From assembly GCA_964552015.1 (NCBI GenBank), contig CAZKFR010000004.1:1-64000 (forward strand): 64,000 nucleotides of DNA, in the 5' to 3' direction. The position numbers and the translations under genes are program-made. Shown here in pieces: positions 42,388 through 51,361 of this stretch (position 1 is its first letter; the number at the start of each line of letters is the position of its first letter). Source of the stretch: Rhodocaloribacter sp964552015. GTDB lineage: Bacteria; Bacteroidota; Rhodothermia; Rhodothermales; ISCAR-4553. The notes under the pieces are model-generated. The model saw only the letters and a program-made list of their open reading frames with translations. It did not search any database and was not told the origin of the DNA.

Positions 42388-44838
42388 ATGTCCCCCCACC
42401 CTCCTCCTTTCGCGTCCGTCCGGGGTCGGTGGCTTCGCCGCCGGATGGTGTGGCTGATCCCCGGCGTCCTGCTTATCCTGGGGGTCTCGCTACTGTGGCC
42501 GCCTCCGGTATCTCATCCCGGCGACGTGCCCTCGGCCAGCCTGCTCGTCACGGATCGGTACGGCGGGGTGCTGCGGGAACTCCGTCCGTGGGGACGGAGC
42601 CGTCCCGTGACGCTCGCGGACGTCAGCCCGCACGTCGTGCCGGCTTTGCTGGCCACCGAGGACCGGCGCTTCTACCAGCACGTCGGCGTCGACCCGGTCG
42701 CCGTCGTGCGGGCGGCGTGGGACAACGCCCGGACGGGGCGCATCGTGCGGGGTGCCTCGACGCTCACGATGCAGGTGGCCCGCCTCCTGCGCGGACGCCC
42801 GGAGCGGACCTGGGCGAACAAGCTGGCCGAGGCCCATCTGGCGCTTCGGCTGGAGGTGTACCTCTCCAAAGCCGACCTCCTCACGCTCTGGCTCAACCGG
42901 GCGCCTTTCGGCAACGGGATCACCGGCATCGAGGCGGCGGCCCGAACCTACTTCGGCAAGTCTGCCCGCGACCTGACCGTGGCCGAGGCGGCCTACCTCG
43001 TGGGGCTGCCGCAGCGCCCTGCCGACCTCGACCCCTATCGCCACCCGGATCGTGCCCGTGCACGGCAGCGTTACGTCCTCCTGGCCATGGAGCGGGAAGG
43101 CCTGCTGTCGCCGGAGGAACGCCGGCAGCTGGCGTCCCTGCCCGTCCGGCTGGCGGACCCGCCCGAGCCGTTCCGCGCGCCGCACCTGGTCGAACGCCTG
43201 GCCCGCACCGTCTCCGGCGACGTGGTCGAGGTCCGCACGACGATCGACCCCGACGTGCAGGCCCGGGTCGAGGCCCTGGCGCGGGGGCACCTGGATCGCC
43301 TCGGCGACCTCGGCGTGGGCAACACGGCCGCCGTGGTGCTGGACAACCGCACGGGCGAGGTGCTGGCCTACCTGGGCAGCGTCGACTTCTGGGACGCGCA
43401 CGCCGGGGGGCAGAATGACGGCGTCCGGATGCTCCGGCAGCCGGGTAGCGCGCTCAAGCCGTTCACCTATGCGCGGGCCCTCGCTTCAGGCCGTTATACG
43501 CCCGCGTCGATCCTCCCCGACATCGAGACGCCGGTGCTGGAGGCGGGCGGTGCGTTCCAGCCAGAAAACTACGACCGGCGCTATCACGGGCCGGTCCCGC
43601 TGCGCCAGGCGCTGGCGTGCAGCTACAACGTCCCCGCGGTCCGGCTCGCCCGAGAACTCGGCCCACCGGCTGTGCTCGATGCCCTCCACGAAGCCGGCTT
43701 CACATCGCTCGACCGACCGCCCGAGCATTATGGCGTCGGCCTGACCCTTGGCAACGGGGAGGTCCGGCTCCTCGAACTGGCCCGGGCCTACGCGGGCCTG
43801 GCGCGGGGCGGCACCCTGCCTCCCCTCCGCACCGAGCGCTGGCGGCGTACGGCCTCCGGCGACACCCTCTACCCCTTCGTTCCGCCGCCCGCCCCCATGG
43901 GGATCGACCCGCGCGTCGCCTTCCTCATCACCGACATCCTGGCCGACCCCGAGGCGCGAGCACCGGCGTTCGGCCGGGGCGGACCGCTCGAACTGCCCTT
44001 CCCCTGCGCCGTCAAGACCGGCACCTCCAAAGACTACCGGGACAACTGGGCCGTCGGGTACACGCCCCGGCACACCGTGGCCGTCTGGTCCGGCAACTTC
44101 GACGGGAGCCCGATGCGGTGGGTCAGCGGCGTCACCGGGGCAGGCCCGCTCCTGAAGGCGATCTTCCTCGAACTCGGCTCCGGCGGCTCCTTCACCCCGC
44201 CCGGAGGGCTCGTACGCGACACGGTCTGCGCGGCGAGCGGCTCCCGGCCGGCCCGCGCCTGCCCGGCCCGGCGCACCGAGTGGTTCCTCGCCGGCACCGC
44301 CCCGCGCGACACGTGCCAGGTCCACCGCCGCGTCCGCCTCGACCGACGCTCGGGACTACTCGCCGACGCCGGCACACCGCCCGAGGCCGTCGACACCCGG
44401 CTCTTTACCGTCTATCCGCCCGTGTTCCACCCGTGGATGCGCGCCAACCACCTGCCCTTCCCGCCTCGCTGGACCACCGACGACCGCCCCGCCGCTCGCA
44501 CCGACGCACCGGCCACCGACCGGCTCCTCATCCAGTACCCGGAAGACGGCATGACGTATCAGATCGACCCGGTCCTGCAGGCAGCGTTCCAGCAGCTTCA
44601 CCTGAAAGGCGCGGCCGAAACCGGCCTCCTCGACGTCCACTGGCGCGTCGATGGTACGCGCCTGCCCGGCGATTATCGCACGGCGGCCTGGCCTCTCACC
44701 CCCGGCCGCCACGCCTTCACCCTCCACGCCCTCACGCCGGAAGGGATTCCACTGCGCAGCCGCACAGCCCACATCTTCGTCCTGCCCGCCCTGCCCGGCA
44801 CCGATCAGTCCCGGAAAAGCACCCGTTCCCGGCCGTAG
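42388..44838 (+). CDS. pbpC: penicillin-binding protein 1C
   Basis: An 816-residue bifunctional peptidoglycan synthase anchored by one N-terminal membrane segment (about 19-38). The glycosyltransferase domain has 'LLATEDRRFYQHVGVD' (88-103) and 'RGASTLTMQVARLL'. The transpeptidase domain has SxxK at Ser354-Lys357 ('RQPGSALKPF'), SYN at 412-414 and KTGTS at 543-547. A C-terminal domain of about 100 residues ('ILYQPEDGMTY'-like 'IQYPEDGMTYQIDP') matches the PBP1C-specific biofilm/BiPBP_C domain. The start at 42388 was chosen from the signal-anchor layout. Its last 34 bp overlap the convergent ABC permease gene. Confidence 0.94.
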   Translation: MSPHPPPFASVRGRWLRRRMVWLIPGVLLILGVSLLWPPPVSHPGDVPSASLLVTDRYGGVLRELRPWGRSRPVTLADVSPHVVPALLATEDRRFYQHVGVDPVAVVRAAWDNARTGRIVRGASTLTMQVARLLRGRPERTWANKLAEAHLALRLEVYLSKADLLTLWLNRAPFGNGITGIEAAARTYFGKSARDLTVAEAAYLVGLPQRPADLDPYRHPDRARARQRYVLLAMEREGLLSPEERRQLASLPVRLADPPEPFRAPHLVERLARTVSGDVVEVRTTIDPDVQARVEALARGHLDRLGDLGVGNTAAVVLDNRTGEVLAYLGSVDFWDAHAGGQNDGVRMLRQPGSALKPFTYARALASGRYTPASILPDIETPVLEAGGAFQPENYDRRYHGPVPLRQALACSYNVPAVRLARELGPPAVLDALHEAGFTSLDRPPEHYGVGLTLGNGEVRLLELARAYAGLARGGTLPPLRTERWRRTASGDTLYPFVPPPAPMGIDPRVAFLITDILADPEARAPAFGRGGPLELPFPCAVKTGTSKDYRDNWAVGYTPRHTVAVWSGNFDGSPMRWVSGVTGAGPLLKAIFLELGSGGSFTPPGGLVRDTVCAASGSRPARACPARRTEWFLAGTAPRDTCQVHRRVRLDRRSGLLADAGTPPEAVDTRLFTVYPPVFHPWMRANHLPFPPRWTTDDRPAARTDAPATDRLLIQYPEDGMTYQIDPVLQAAFQQLHLKGAAETGLLDVHWRVDGTRLPGDYRTAAWPLTPGRHAFTLHALTPEGIPLRSRTAHIFVLPALPGTDQSRKSTRSRP

Positions 44839-45926
44839 AGATAGACCGTCAGGGCGACCAGGACGCCAAAGAGCAAGAGGTTCGAAGCCACGACGAGCAG
44901 CAGGCGGGCATACGTGCCCTCGCCCAGAAACGTGTCGCGCATGGCGAGCGCGTTGCCGAGCACGGGCACCAGATAGGCCCCCGCCCCGAAATCGGTGCTG
45001 GCGAAGGAGAAGACGGCCAGAAAGATAGTCAGGAACAGCAAGGGGGTGGTGTAGATGTTGGCCTCCCGGGCACTCCGGGCCAGCGTGCCCAGCAGCATGA
45101 TCAGGGCCGCGATGAACAGGGCCAGCCCCGCCAGGTTCACGACGAGGTGGACCCCCTGGCCCGCTGTGAGCACGTAGCGCACGTCCTCCGGCATGCCCCC
45201 CAGCGAAAAGCCGAACCGCGCAAACAGCAGCATCCCGGCCACGAGCAGGAGCGACGAGACGACCGCAAAGACCATGATCGCCAGGATCTTTCCCACGACG
45301 ATGGCATGACGCGGGGCGTTCGTCACGAGCAGGCTCGCCAGGGTGTTCTTCTCCTTCTCCCCCACGGCGATGTACATGGCCCGGTTGGCATTGCTGACGA
45401 GCAGGATGATGGCCAGGTAGGGGATGAGGACCCCGAGCATCTGCCCGGAACGCCGCCCGCTCCCGGCCGTGTCGACGAAGCGCACGGTGAAGGGGTGCAG
45501 GATCGACGGGTCGAGGCCCCGGCGGACCAGCGCCTCGGCCACGTCCCGTTCGCGCAGTACGTCCAGGCGCTCGCGCACCCGCCGGGCCGCCTCCAGAATG
45601 CGCTCCTCCGTGCCCTCCCCGTAGAGCCAGTACGTGCGCCCCTGTCGTTCCACCCGCAGCGTCGGCCCCCCGCCTCCCGTCGGACCATACACGACGGCCA
45701 CCCCCGAAAGCTGCGAGAGGGCCTCGACCAGCACCGAGTCCGGCTCCGGCACGACGACCCGGACCAGGGCCGCATCTCCCCCGGTGAGCCGGTCGATGTT
45801 GCCGATGAAGCCCATCAGAAACGGCAGCACCACGAGCGAGATGATCCCCACGCTGAGCACCAGGCGGCGGTCGCGCCAGAGCATACGCATCTCCTTGCCG
45901 AAAACGAGCCAGGCTTTGTTCCGCAT
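44805..45926 (-). CDS. ABC-2-type exporter permease (NatB-like)
   Basis: A 373-residue inner-membrane protein with one N-terminal membrane segment (about 21-40), an extracytoplasmic domain (about 45-170) and five C-terminal membrane segments. 'GEKEKNTLASLLVTNAPR' is the hallmark loop of NatB/ABC-2 sodium-efflux-like permeases. The start at 45926 is preceded by GGAG; an ATG six codons upstream is possible. It is paired with the ATPase gene at 45977. NatAB in Bacillus exports sodium, but the substrate here is not known. Convergent with, and overlapping, pbpC. Confidence 0.88.
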   Translation of the reverse strand: MRNKAWLVFGKEMRMLWRDRRLVLSVGIISLVVLPFLMGFIGNIDRLTGGDAALVRVVVPEPDSVLVEALSQLSGVAVVYGPTGGGGPTLRVERQGRTYWLYGEGTEERILEAARRVRERLDVLRERDVAEALVRRGLDPSILHPFTVRFVDTAGSGRRSGQMLGVLIPYLAIILLVSNANRAMYIAVGEKEKNTLASLLVTNAPRHAIVVGKILAIMVFAVVSSLLLVAGMLLFARFGFSLGGMPEDVRYVLTAGQGVHLVVNLAGLALFIAALIMLLGTLARSAREANIYTTPLLFLTIFLAVFSFASTDFGAGAYLVPVLGNALAMRDTFLGEGTYARLLLVVASNLLLFGVLVALTVYLYGRERVLFRD

Positions 45927-45976
45927 CGCTCCGTACCGTTCCATGCAACAAACGGGGCACCGGGGCCTCCCGGCGC

Positions 45977-46717
45977 CTACGCGGGGTCCTCCTCCACCAG
46001 CGAGAAAAACACGTCCTCGATGTCCGTGTGGCCGGTCTGTGCCCGAAGCGTCTCCAGGCTGCCCTCGGCCACGAGCCGGCCCCGGTGGATCACCCCGATG
46101 GTATCGGCCAGCTTCTCGGCCTCCCACAGGATGTGCGTGGAGAACAGGATCGTCTTCCCCTCGCTGCGGAGGAGGCGGATGTAATCCATCACACGCTTGG
46201 CCGTGAGCAGGTCCAGCCCCGCCGTGGGCTCGTCGAAAAGCAGGATCTTCGGGTTGGTCACCAGCGCCCGCATGATGACGGTCTTCTGCTTCATGCCGGT
46301 CGAGAACGTCTCCGTCCGCCGGTCGACGAACGCTTCCATCCGGAGCAGGCCGAAGATGTAGTCGAGGTTGCGGCGTATTTCCGCATCCGGGAGGTCGTTC
46401 ATGCGGCCGAAGAAGAAGCCGATCTCGCGGGGCGTCATGCGCTCGTAGACGCTGGTCTCATAGGACACCACCCCGAGCAGCCGGCGGATCTCCCGCCGGT
46501 GCGTGCGGACGGAGTTCGCGTCGATGAAGGCATCGCCCGAGGTGGGTTCCAGCAGCGTGGCGAGGATCCGCAGGGCGGTGGTCTTGCCGGCACCGTTGGG
46601 CCCCAGCAGGGCATAGACCTGACCGTCGTCGCACCGCAGGTTGAGGTCTTCCAGGGCCACACGGGCGCCCTTCTTCCCCCTCCCAAACACCTTGCGCAAC
46701 CGTTCGGTACGAATCAT
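45977..46717 (-). CDS. ABC transporter ATPase (NatA-like)
   Basis: A 246-residue cytoplasmic ATPase. Walker A GPNGAGKT (39-46), signature 'FSTGMKQK' (138-145), Walker B 'ILLFDEP' (158-164) and the switch histidine in 'LFSTHILWEAEKLA' are all intact. The signature STGMKQK rather than SGGQ is typical for the ABC-2 exporter group with NatA. It lies 50 bp upstream of its permease and 39 bp downstream of a Gfo/Idh/MocA gene. Confidence 0.93.
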   Translation of the reverse strand: MIRTERLRKVFGRGKKGARVALEDLNLRCDDGQVYALLGPNGAGKTTALRILATLLEPTSGDAFIDANSVRTHRREIRRLLGVVSYETSVYERMTPREIGFFFGRMNDLPDAEIRRNLDYIFGLLRMEAFVDRRTETFSTGMKQKTVIMRALVTNPKILLFDEPTAGLDLLTAKRVMDYIRLLRSEGKTILFSTHILWEAEKLADTIGVIHRGRLVAEGSLETLRAQTGHTDIEDVFFSLVEEDPA

Positions 46718-46756
46718 GACGCCGGCTCTGCCGGTCGGCTTCGAGCGGCGCGTGCG

Positions 46757-48058
46757 TCAGAGCACGAAGAGCGCCTCGTCGAGGTCGATCCGGGTGTTTT
46801 TCATCGTTGCCTCGTGCGCCTGGATGGCCAGGACGGCGGCCTCGTAGCCGCGCCGGGCATCCACGCTCGGCTCGAAGGGACCGAAGAAAAAGTTGTCGGT
46901 GAACTCCTTGAGCGCATAGTACAGGGTGGGCTCGACGCCCGGGATCGGGTCCGTGGGACCGAGGTCCTGTGCGTCGAGCTTGGTAGCATTCGCCAGCAGG
47001 GCGATGCCCTCTTCTTTGTAGAACTTGTCCCGCCGCGCATAGACCTCCCAGCCCAGCATCGGGGCATCGACTTCTTTGAACATCCACGCCTTGCTCTCGC
47101 GCAGGAGGATCGTACTGTCCTTGCCGAAGAACACTTCGTACTGGTCGTCGAACGAGGTCGTGAGCGTGAGGTCGAGCAGGCAATGGAGGCCATCCGGGAA
47201 GCCGAAGACGAGCTGCACGGTATCGGGTATCGTGCGGCCATCGTCCCAGAGCATGATCTGCCCGAAGCCCGTGACCGAGACGGGTCGGCTGCCGTGGAAC
47301 CAGGTGGCCGTATCGATCAGGTGGATGCCCACCTCGCCCGGAAGGCCGGTCGAGACGGTCTCGTCGAGCCGCCAGTTCTGGGCGCGTTGGCGCTCGGCAC
47401 TGGGCGAGGTGCGCCGCCAGCTTTGCTTGGCGTGCCACTGGGCGCGGGCCATCGTCATCCGCCCCAGCGCCCCGCCCCGGATGAACTTGGCCACGGAGAG
47501 GTACTGCGGATCGGCCCGGTACTGTTGGCCCACGTGGAAGATCAGGTCGGGGTGTGCCAGGGCGGCCCGCGCCATCGCCCGGGCGTCCTCGACGGAGGCC
47601 GCCATCGGCGCCTCGCAGTACACGTGCTTGCCGGCCTCCAGGGCAGCAAGCACGATGTCGCGGTGCAGGTGCGTGGGCGTGGCCACGATCACGGCATGGA
47701 TGTCCGGATCGTCGAGCACGGCCCGGTAGTCAGCGACGAAGGCGGCCTCGGGCACTTCGCGTGCCGCCCGGCGCTGCATGACGGGATAGGTGTCGCACAC
47801 GGTCCGGAGCGTCGCCTCGGGGATGCGGGCGAGCATCGTGGCGATCTCCCGGCCCCAGGCACCATACCCGATCAGCCCGACGTTCATCACGTCGGCCCGG
47901 CGGTCGGCTTCGTCGAAGGCGCGGGGCCGCTCGGCGGCGATCTCGTGCACCCCGCCGGCCAGCCCCATCAGGGGCAGGAGCGAGCTTTTCTTCAGGAAAT
48001 GGCGTCGGTTCAGGGTACGGCCCGCAACGGGCCCGTCAGGTTGTCTCGTCCGTTTCAT
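46757..48058 (-). CDS. Tat-exported Gfo/Idh/MocA-like oxidoreductase with an altered EKP motif
   Basis: A 433-residue protein with a twin-arginine signal (RRHFLKK, 18-24) and a Rossmann N-domain beginning 'MNVGLIGYGAWGREIA' (58-73), followed by the usual alpha/beta C-domain. Family members are NAD(P)-dependent sugar oxidoreductases. The conserved EKP motif, whose lysine acts in catalysis and cofactor binding, reads CEAPM here (148-152), so the lysine is missing. The protein may use another residue, act on a different reaction, or bind without turnover. It is 79 bp downstream of ApbE on the same strand. Confidence 0.85.
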   Translation of the reverse strand: MKRTRQPDGPVAGRTLNRRHFLKKSSLLPLMGLAGGVHEIAAERPRAFDEADRRADVMNVGLIGYGAWGREIATMLARIPEATLRTVCDTYPVMQRRAAREVPEAAFVADYRAVLDDPDIHAVIVATPTHLHRDIVLAALEAGKHVYCEAPMAASVEDARAMARAALAHPDLIFHVGQQYRADPQYLSVAKFIRGGALGRMTMARAQWHAKQSWRRTSPSAERQRAQNWRLDETVSTGLPGEVGIHLIDTATWFHGSRPVSVTGFGQIMLWDDGRTIPDTVQLVFGFPDGLHCLLDLTLTTSFDDQYEVFFGKDSTILLRESKAWMFKEVDAPMLGWEVYARRDKFYKEEGIALLANATKLDAQDLGPTDPIPGVEPTLYYALKEFTDNFFFGPFEPSVDARRGYEAAVLAIQAHEATMKNTRIDLDEALFVL

Positions 48059-48137
48059 GATATACGGTTCCGGATGAGGGGTGCCGTCCGGGCACCCGTG
48101 GCATGAAGGTCATGGTTGCACGAGGGAGGTCCGCCGT

Positions 48138-49040
48138 CTACAGGCCGTGCCGGAGCAGGGTCCGGCCCGTATCCACCAGGGCCGCGGTGCCGTCCGGGAG
48201 GCGGGCCGGTCCGTCGGCGCCCAGGACCAGCAGCGCCGTCGCGAGCGCATCGGCGTCGGTGGCGGAGGCGGTGACGACGGCCGCCAGGCGCGCCCCGACG
48301 ACGGGCCGGCCTGTGCGCGGGTCGAGGACGTGCCCGTAGGTACGTCCCTCCGCTTCCACCCTCCGACCGTGCACGGCCGAGACGGCAAGCGCCCGACCGT
48401 CGAGGGTGACGATCACCGGCGGCCCGGCATCGACCTCGTCGAGGGCCACGCGCCAGCCGCGCCGGTCCGGCGCCGGTCCGTACGCGACGACGGTGCTCGT
48501 CCCGCCATGCAGGAGCGCCGACGGCACGCCGAGTTCGCGGAGCAGGCGGGCGGCTTCCTCCAGGGCAAACCCCTTGCCGATACCGCCCGGGTCGATCTCG
48601 ACGCCCTCGGTCTCGAACGCGACGGTGCCGTCCTCCAGGCGCACGCGGTCCATGCCCGTCCGGGCGCGTGCCTGGGCGATCGCTTCCGGGCCCGGGATCG
48701 GACCGGCTCCGCCCCGGAAGCCCCAGCATCGCATCAGCGGGCCGACGGTCGGGTCGAAAGCACCGCCCGTGAGGTCCCAGAGGTGACGCGCCCGTTCCAG
48801 GAGGCGGAAGAGGGTCGGCGTCACCGGCACCGGCTCGCGGCCGGCCCGGGCGTTGACGCGGCTGACCTCGCTGCGGGGGTCGAACGGGCTGAGCTGTCGT
48901 TCCAGCCGGCGGATCTCCGCCAGCGCCTCCTCCCCGGCGGCCCGGAGCCGGACCGGGTCGTCCCCGGCCAGCACCAGCTCGAACCGCGTCGCCATGGCCC
49001 GCGTGGCCAGCCGCACGCCCCCCGCCCTCACGGTCGTCAT
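48138..49040 (-). CDS. apbE: FAD:protein FMN transferase (ApbE family)
   Basis: A 300-residue protein of the ApbE family, which covalently attaches FMN from FAD to threonine of exported redox proteins, or trims FAD. Motifs are 'AMATRFELVLAGDDPV', 'GGAFDPTVGPLM', 'IDPGGIGKGFALEEA', 'LLHGGTSTVVAYG', 'GRTYGHVLDPRTGRPV' and 'SATDADALATALLVLG'. The start at 49040 has GGAGG seven bases upstream; an ATG at 49070 overlapping the previous stop is less likely. No lipobox or signal is evident, so it may be cytoplasmic or cryptically exported. It lies between two Tat-exported Gfo/Idh/MocA genes. Confidence 0.9.
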   Translation of the reverse strand: MTTVRAGGVRLATRAMATRFELVLAGDDPVRLRAAGEEALAEIRRLERQLSPFDPRSEVSRVNARAGREPVPVTPTLFRLLERARHLWDLTGGAFDPTVGPLMRCWGFRGGAGPIPGPEAIAQARARTGMDRVRLEDGTVAFETEGVEIDPGGIGKGFALEEAARLLRELGVPSALLHGGTSTVVAYGPAPDRRGWRVALDEVDAGPPVIVTLDGRALAVSAVHGRRVEAEGRTYGHVLDPRTGRPVVGARLAAVVTASATDADALATALLVLGADGPARLPDGTAALVDTGRTLLRHGL

Positions 49041-49062
49041 CGGCGGCCCTCCGCTCGACGGC

Positions 49063-50493
49063 TCACACATCGAACGTGCCGTGGGTGATCGGGGTGAACT
49101 CTTTCCCGCTTCCGTTCGTGATCTTGCGCGTCGTCTCGTCGAAGTAGAGCATCTCTCCGAGCCGCTCCGACATCTCGGCCAGCGAGATGATGGTCTGCGC
49201 CCGGATGGCCACGTCGATGTTTCCGTTGGGCGGGGTGCCGTTGCGGATGCTCTCGAAGAAGTTGAGGATGTGGGCCGGCACGGAAGGCCCCGGCTCGATG
49301 TTGTCCTCCCGTTCGGGGTCGATCAGGTCGGCATAGGGCCGCTCGGGACGCAGTTCGAGGGTGTTACCGGAGAAGTACAGCGTGGCCTCGTGCCCGCGGA
49401 TGACCTGCCCGAGGCCCTGTTCGTTGACCGTCGAGCCGATCACCAGCATCGAATAGCCGCTCGGGAATTCGACGAGCACCTGCGTGTTGTCCGTCACGTC
49501 GCGGTCATCCGGCCCGAGCATCTCGAGCGTGACGCGGCGCGTACCCAGGCAGGCCACCCGCTTCGGGAACTCGGGATTGCCCGTAGCGATGAGGAGCGGG
49601 TGGATGCGGTGGGCCAGCAGGTCGCCCAGGATGCCGCAGCAGTAGGCGTAGTACTTCCGCCAGCGATGGTAATGCTCGGCGTTGAAGGGGCGGTCGGGCA
49701 CCGGGCCGAGCCACTTCTTCCAGTCGATCGTGACACCGGGCTGAAGTTCGGGTTCGATCTGGTAGTAGTTCCACTCCCCTTCGGGCGTGTTGCGCGTGTA
49801 GGAGTCCTGCGCCAGCACCAGCGGGCCGATACGTCCGGCGCGGATCATCTCGGCAGCCCGGTGCCATTTGCCCTCGGTGCAGTACTGCGAGCCGATCTGA
49901 AACGTACGGCCCGTCCGCTTGACGGCCTCGTAGACCTGGAAAGCCTCCTCCAGGTAGCGCGTCATCGGCTTCTCACAGTAGACGTGCTTCCCCGACTCCA
50001 GCGCATCGATGGCAATCTGTGCATGCCAGTGGTCGACCGTCCCGATGAAGACGGCGTCGATGTCCTGCCGGTCGAGCAGTTCGCGGTAGTCCTCGTAGAC
50101 CTGGACGGGGGCGGTGCGGCCTTCGGCGGCCCGGGCGGCCTCGAGCGCGGCGAAGGCCCGGTCCCGACGTTTCGAGAACAGGTCGGCCGCCGCCACACCG
50201 GCCGCGTTGTAGACGTAATCGTGCCGCTTCTCGCCGTCGTCGTTCCGGTTGATGACGCTCTGCAGGTGGGCGTAAAAGCCCTGTCCGCCGACGCCGATGA
50301 ACCCGACGTTGATGCGCTCGTTGGCCCCGAGGACCGACGGCGGGGGCGGGGCCTGGGGTTTCTCCCGGACGACCTCCTCGGCCACCCGGGGGGAGCAGCC
50401 GGCCACCACGGCCGTGGCCGCCAGGGCGCTCTTCTTCAAAAAGTCGCGGCGCGATGTGGACGCTTCGGGGGGGCGCTTTCCTCGGTGCTTCAT
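49063..50493 (-). CDS. Tat-exported Gfo/Idh/MocA-family oxidoreductase, probable lipoprotein
   Basis: A 476-residue protein. The N-terminus has a twin-arginine motif (SRRDFLKKS, 14-22) followed by a lipobox-like 'VVAGCS' with Cys33, so it is probably a Tat-exported lipoprotein. The Rossmann motif is 'INVGFIGVGGQG' (61-72), and the EKP motif is intact (CEKPM, 173-177). The C-domain resembles the large Bacteroidota/Planctomycete group (GFO_IDH_MocA_C with 'LGPVPDRPFNAEHYHRWRKY' and 'CCGILGDLLAHRIHPL') thought to act on sugars or glycosides. First gene of the run leading to apbE. Confidence 0.9.
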   Translation of the reverse strand: MKHRGKRPPEASTSRRDFLKKSALAATAVVAGCSPRVAEEVVREKPQAPPPPSVLGANERINVGFIGVGGQGFYAHLQSVINRNDDGEKRHDYVYNAAGVAAADLFSKRRDRAFAALEAARAAEGRTAPVQVYEDYRELLDRQDIDAVFIGTVDHWHAQIAIDALESGKHVYCEKPMTRYLEEAFQVYEAVKRTGRTFQIGSQYCTEGKWHRAAEMIRAGRIGPLVLAQDSYTRNTPEGEWNYYQIEPELQPGVTIDWKKWLGPVPDRPFNAEHYHRWRKYYAYCCGILGDLLAHRIHPLLIATGNPEFPKRVACLGTRRVTLEMLGPDDRDVTDNTQVLVEFPSGYSMLVIGSTVNEQGLGQVIRGHEATLYFSGNTLELRPERPYADLIDPEREDNIEPGPSVPAHILNFFESIRNGTPPNGNIDVAIRAQTIISLAEMSERLGEMLYFDETTRKITNGSGKEFTPITHGTFDV

Positions 50494-50749
50494 AGCCTTG
50501 CGAATTACGTGGAAAAGGAATGCGTTGGTGAGCAATCAGAGCGCGGGACGACCCGGCCGGAGCGTCCGGTCCGGAACCGAACGCCGGGAGCCGGCTTCAC
50601 AGGAGCGCATCGCCGGGCCGGCTGGTGCTGCCCCGACGATGCGGCCGGACAAGTTCGGCCATTTTCCTCAAAATGTCAGGTCCGGGCGGGGTATTTTTCC
50701 GTCCGACCCGTGAACCCTCCGACCACCTCGTGAAACCGCCCCTTTGTCC

Positions 50750-51355
50750 ATGAAACCTTCGTTCCTCCGTTGCACCCTCGTCGTTGTCTCGATCCTGCTC
50801 ACGCTGCCGTTGGGCGTGCAGGCCCAGGATGTGGTGGTGCTGACCGTACAGCCCGAGAGCCGTCTGTGGGTCGAGGGCACCTCGAACAAGAAAAAGGACT
50901 GGAAGGCCGAGGCCGGCTCGCTCTCCGGGCAGATCGAGATCCAGGGCAGCGCCCTCACGCCGGTCCTCACCGGCGCCCGCTTCACGATCCCGGCGGCCGA
51001 CCTGGAAGGCGATGCGTCGATGGGCAAGTTCGTCATGCAGCGCCTGATGCGCGAGGCGTTGAAAGTGAACGAACACCCGGAGATCACCTACGAACTGGTC
51101 TCGGCCACGCCCGTCGAGGACACCCCGAACACCCTCCGCACGACCGGTCGCCTGACCCTGGCCGGTGTCACCCGCGAGATCGTGATGGACGTGGCCTGGG
51201 AAGCGCTCGAGGGAGGGCGCTTCCGGTTCACGGGCTCCCACCCGATCTCGATGCCGGACTACGACATCGACCCGCCCTCGGTACGGACGCTGGGCTACCA
51301 CGTCGGCCCCGACGTCACCGTCCACTTCGACCTGGTCCTCGGACCGGATGCCTGA
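50750..51355 (+). CDS. YceI-family secreted lipid-binding-like protein
   Basis: A 201-residue exported protein with signal peptide MKPSFLRCTLVVVSILL...GVQA cut before QD. The mature part has the YceI fold sequence: 'LTVQPESRLWVEGTSN', 'ADLEGDASMGKFVMQRLMRE', 'HPEITYELVSATP' and 'ITLAGVTREIVMDV'-like 'LTLAGVTREIVMDV'. YceI beta-barrels bind isoprenoid or amphiphilic molecules in the periplasm. The start at 50750 was chosen from the signal peptide. It is divergent from the Gfo/Idh/MocA gene across 256 bp with no further gene, and it ends 6 bp before the convergent hemolysin-III gene. Confidence 0.88.
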   Translation: MKPSFLRCTLVVVSILLTLPLGVQAQDVVVLTVQPESRLWVEGTSNKKKDWKAEAGSLSGQIEIQGSALTPVLTGARFTIPAADLEGDASMGKFVMQRLMREALKVNEHPEITYELVSATPVEDTPNTLRTTGRLTLAGVTREIVMDVAWEALEGGRFRFTGSHPISMPDYDIDPPSVRTLGYHVGPDVTVHFDLVLGPDA

Positions 51356-51361
51356 TCGACC

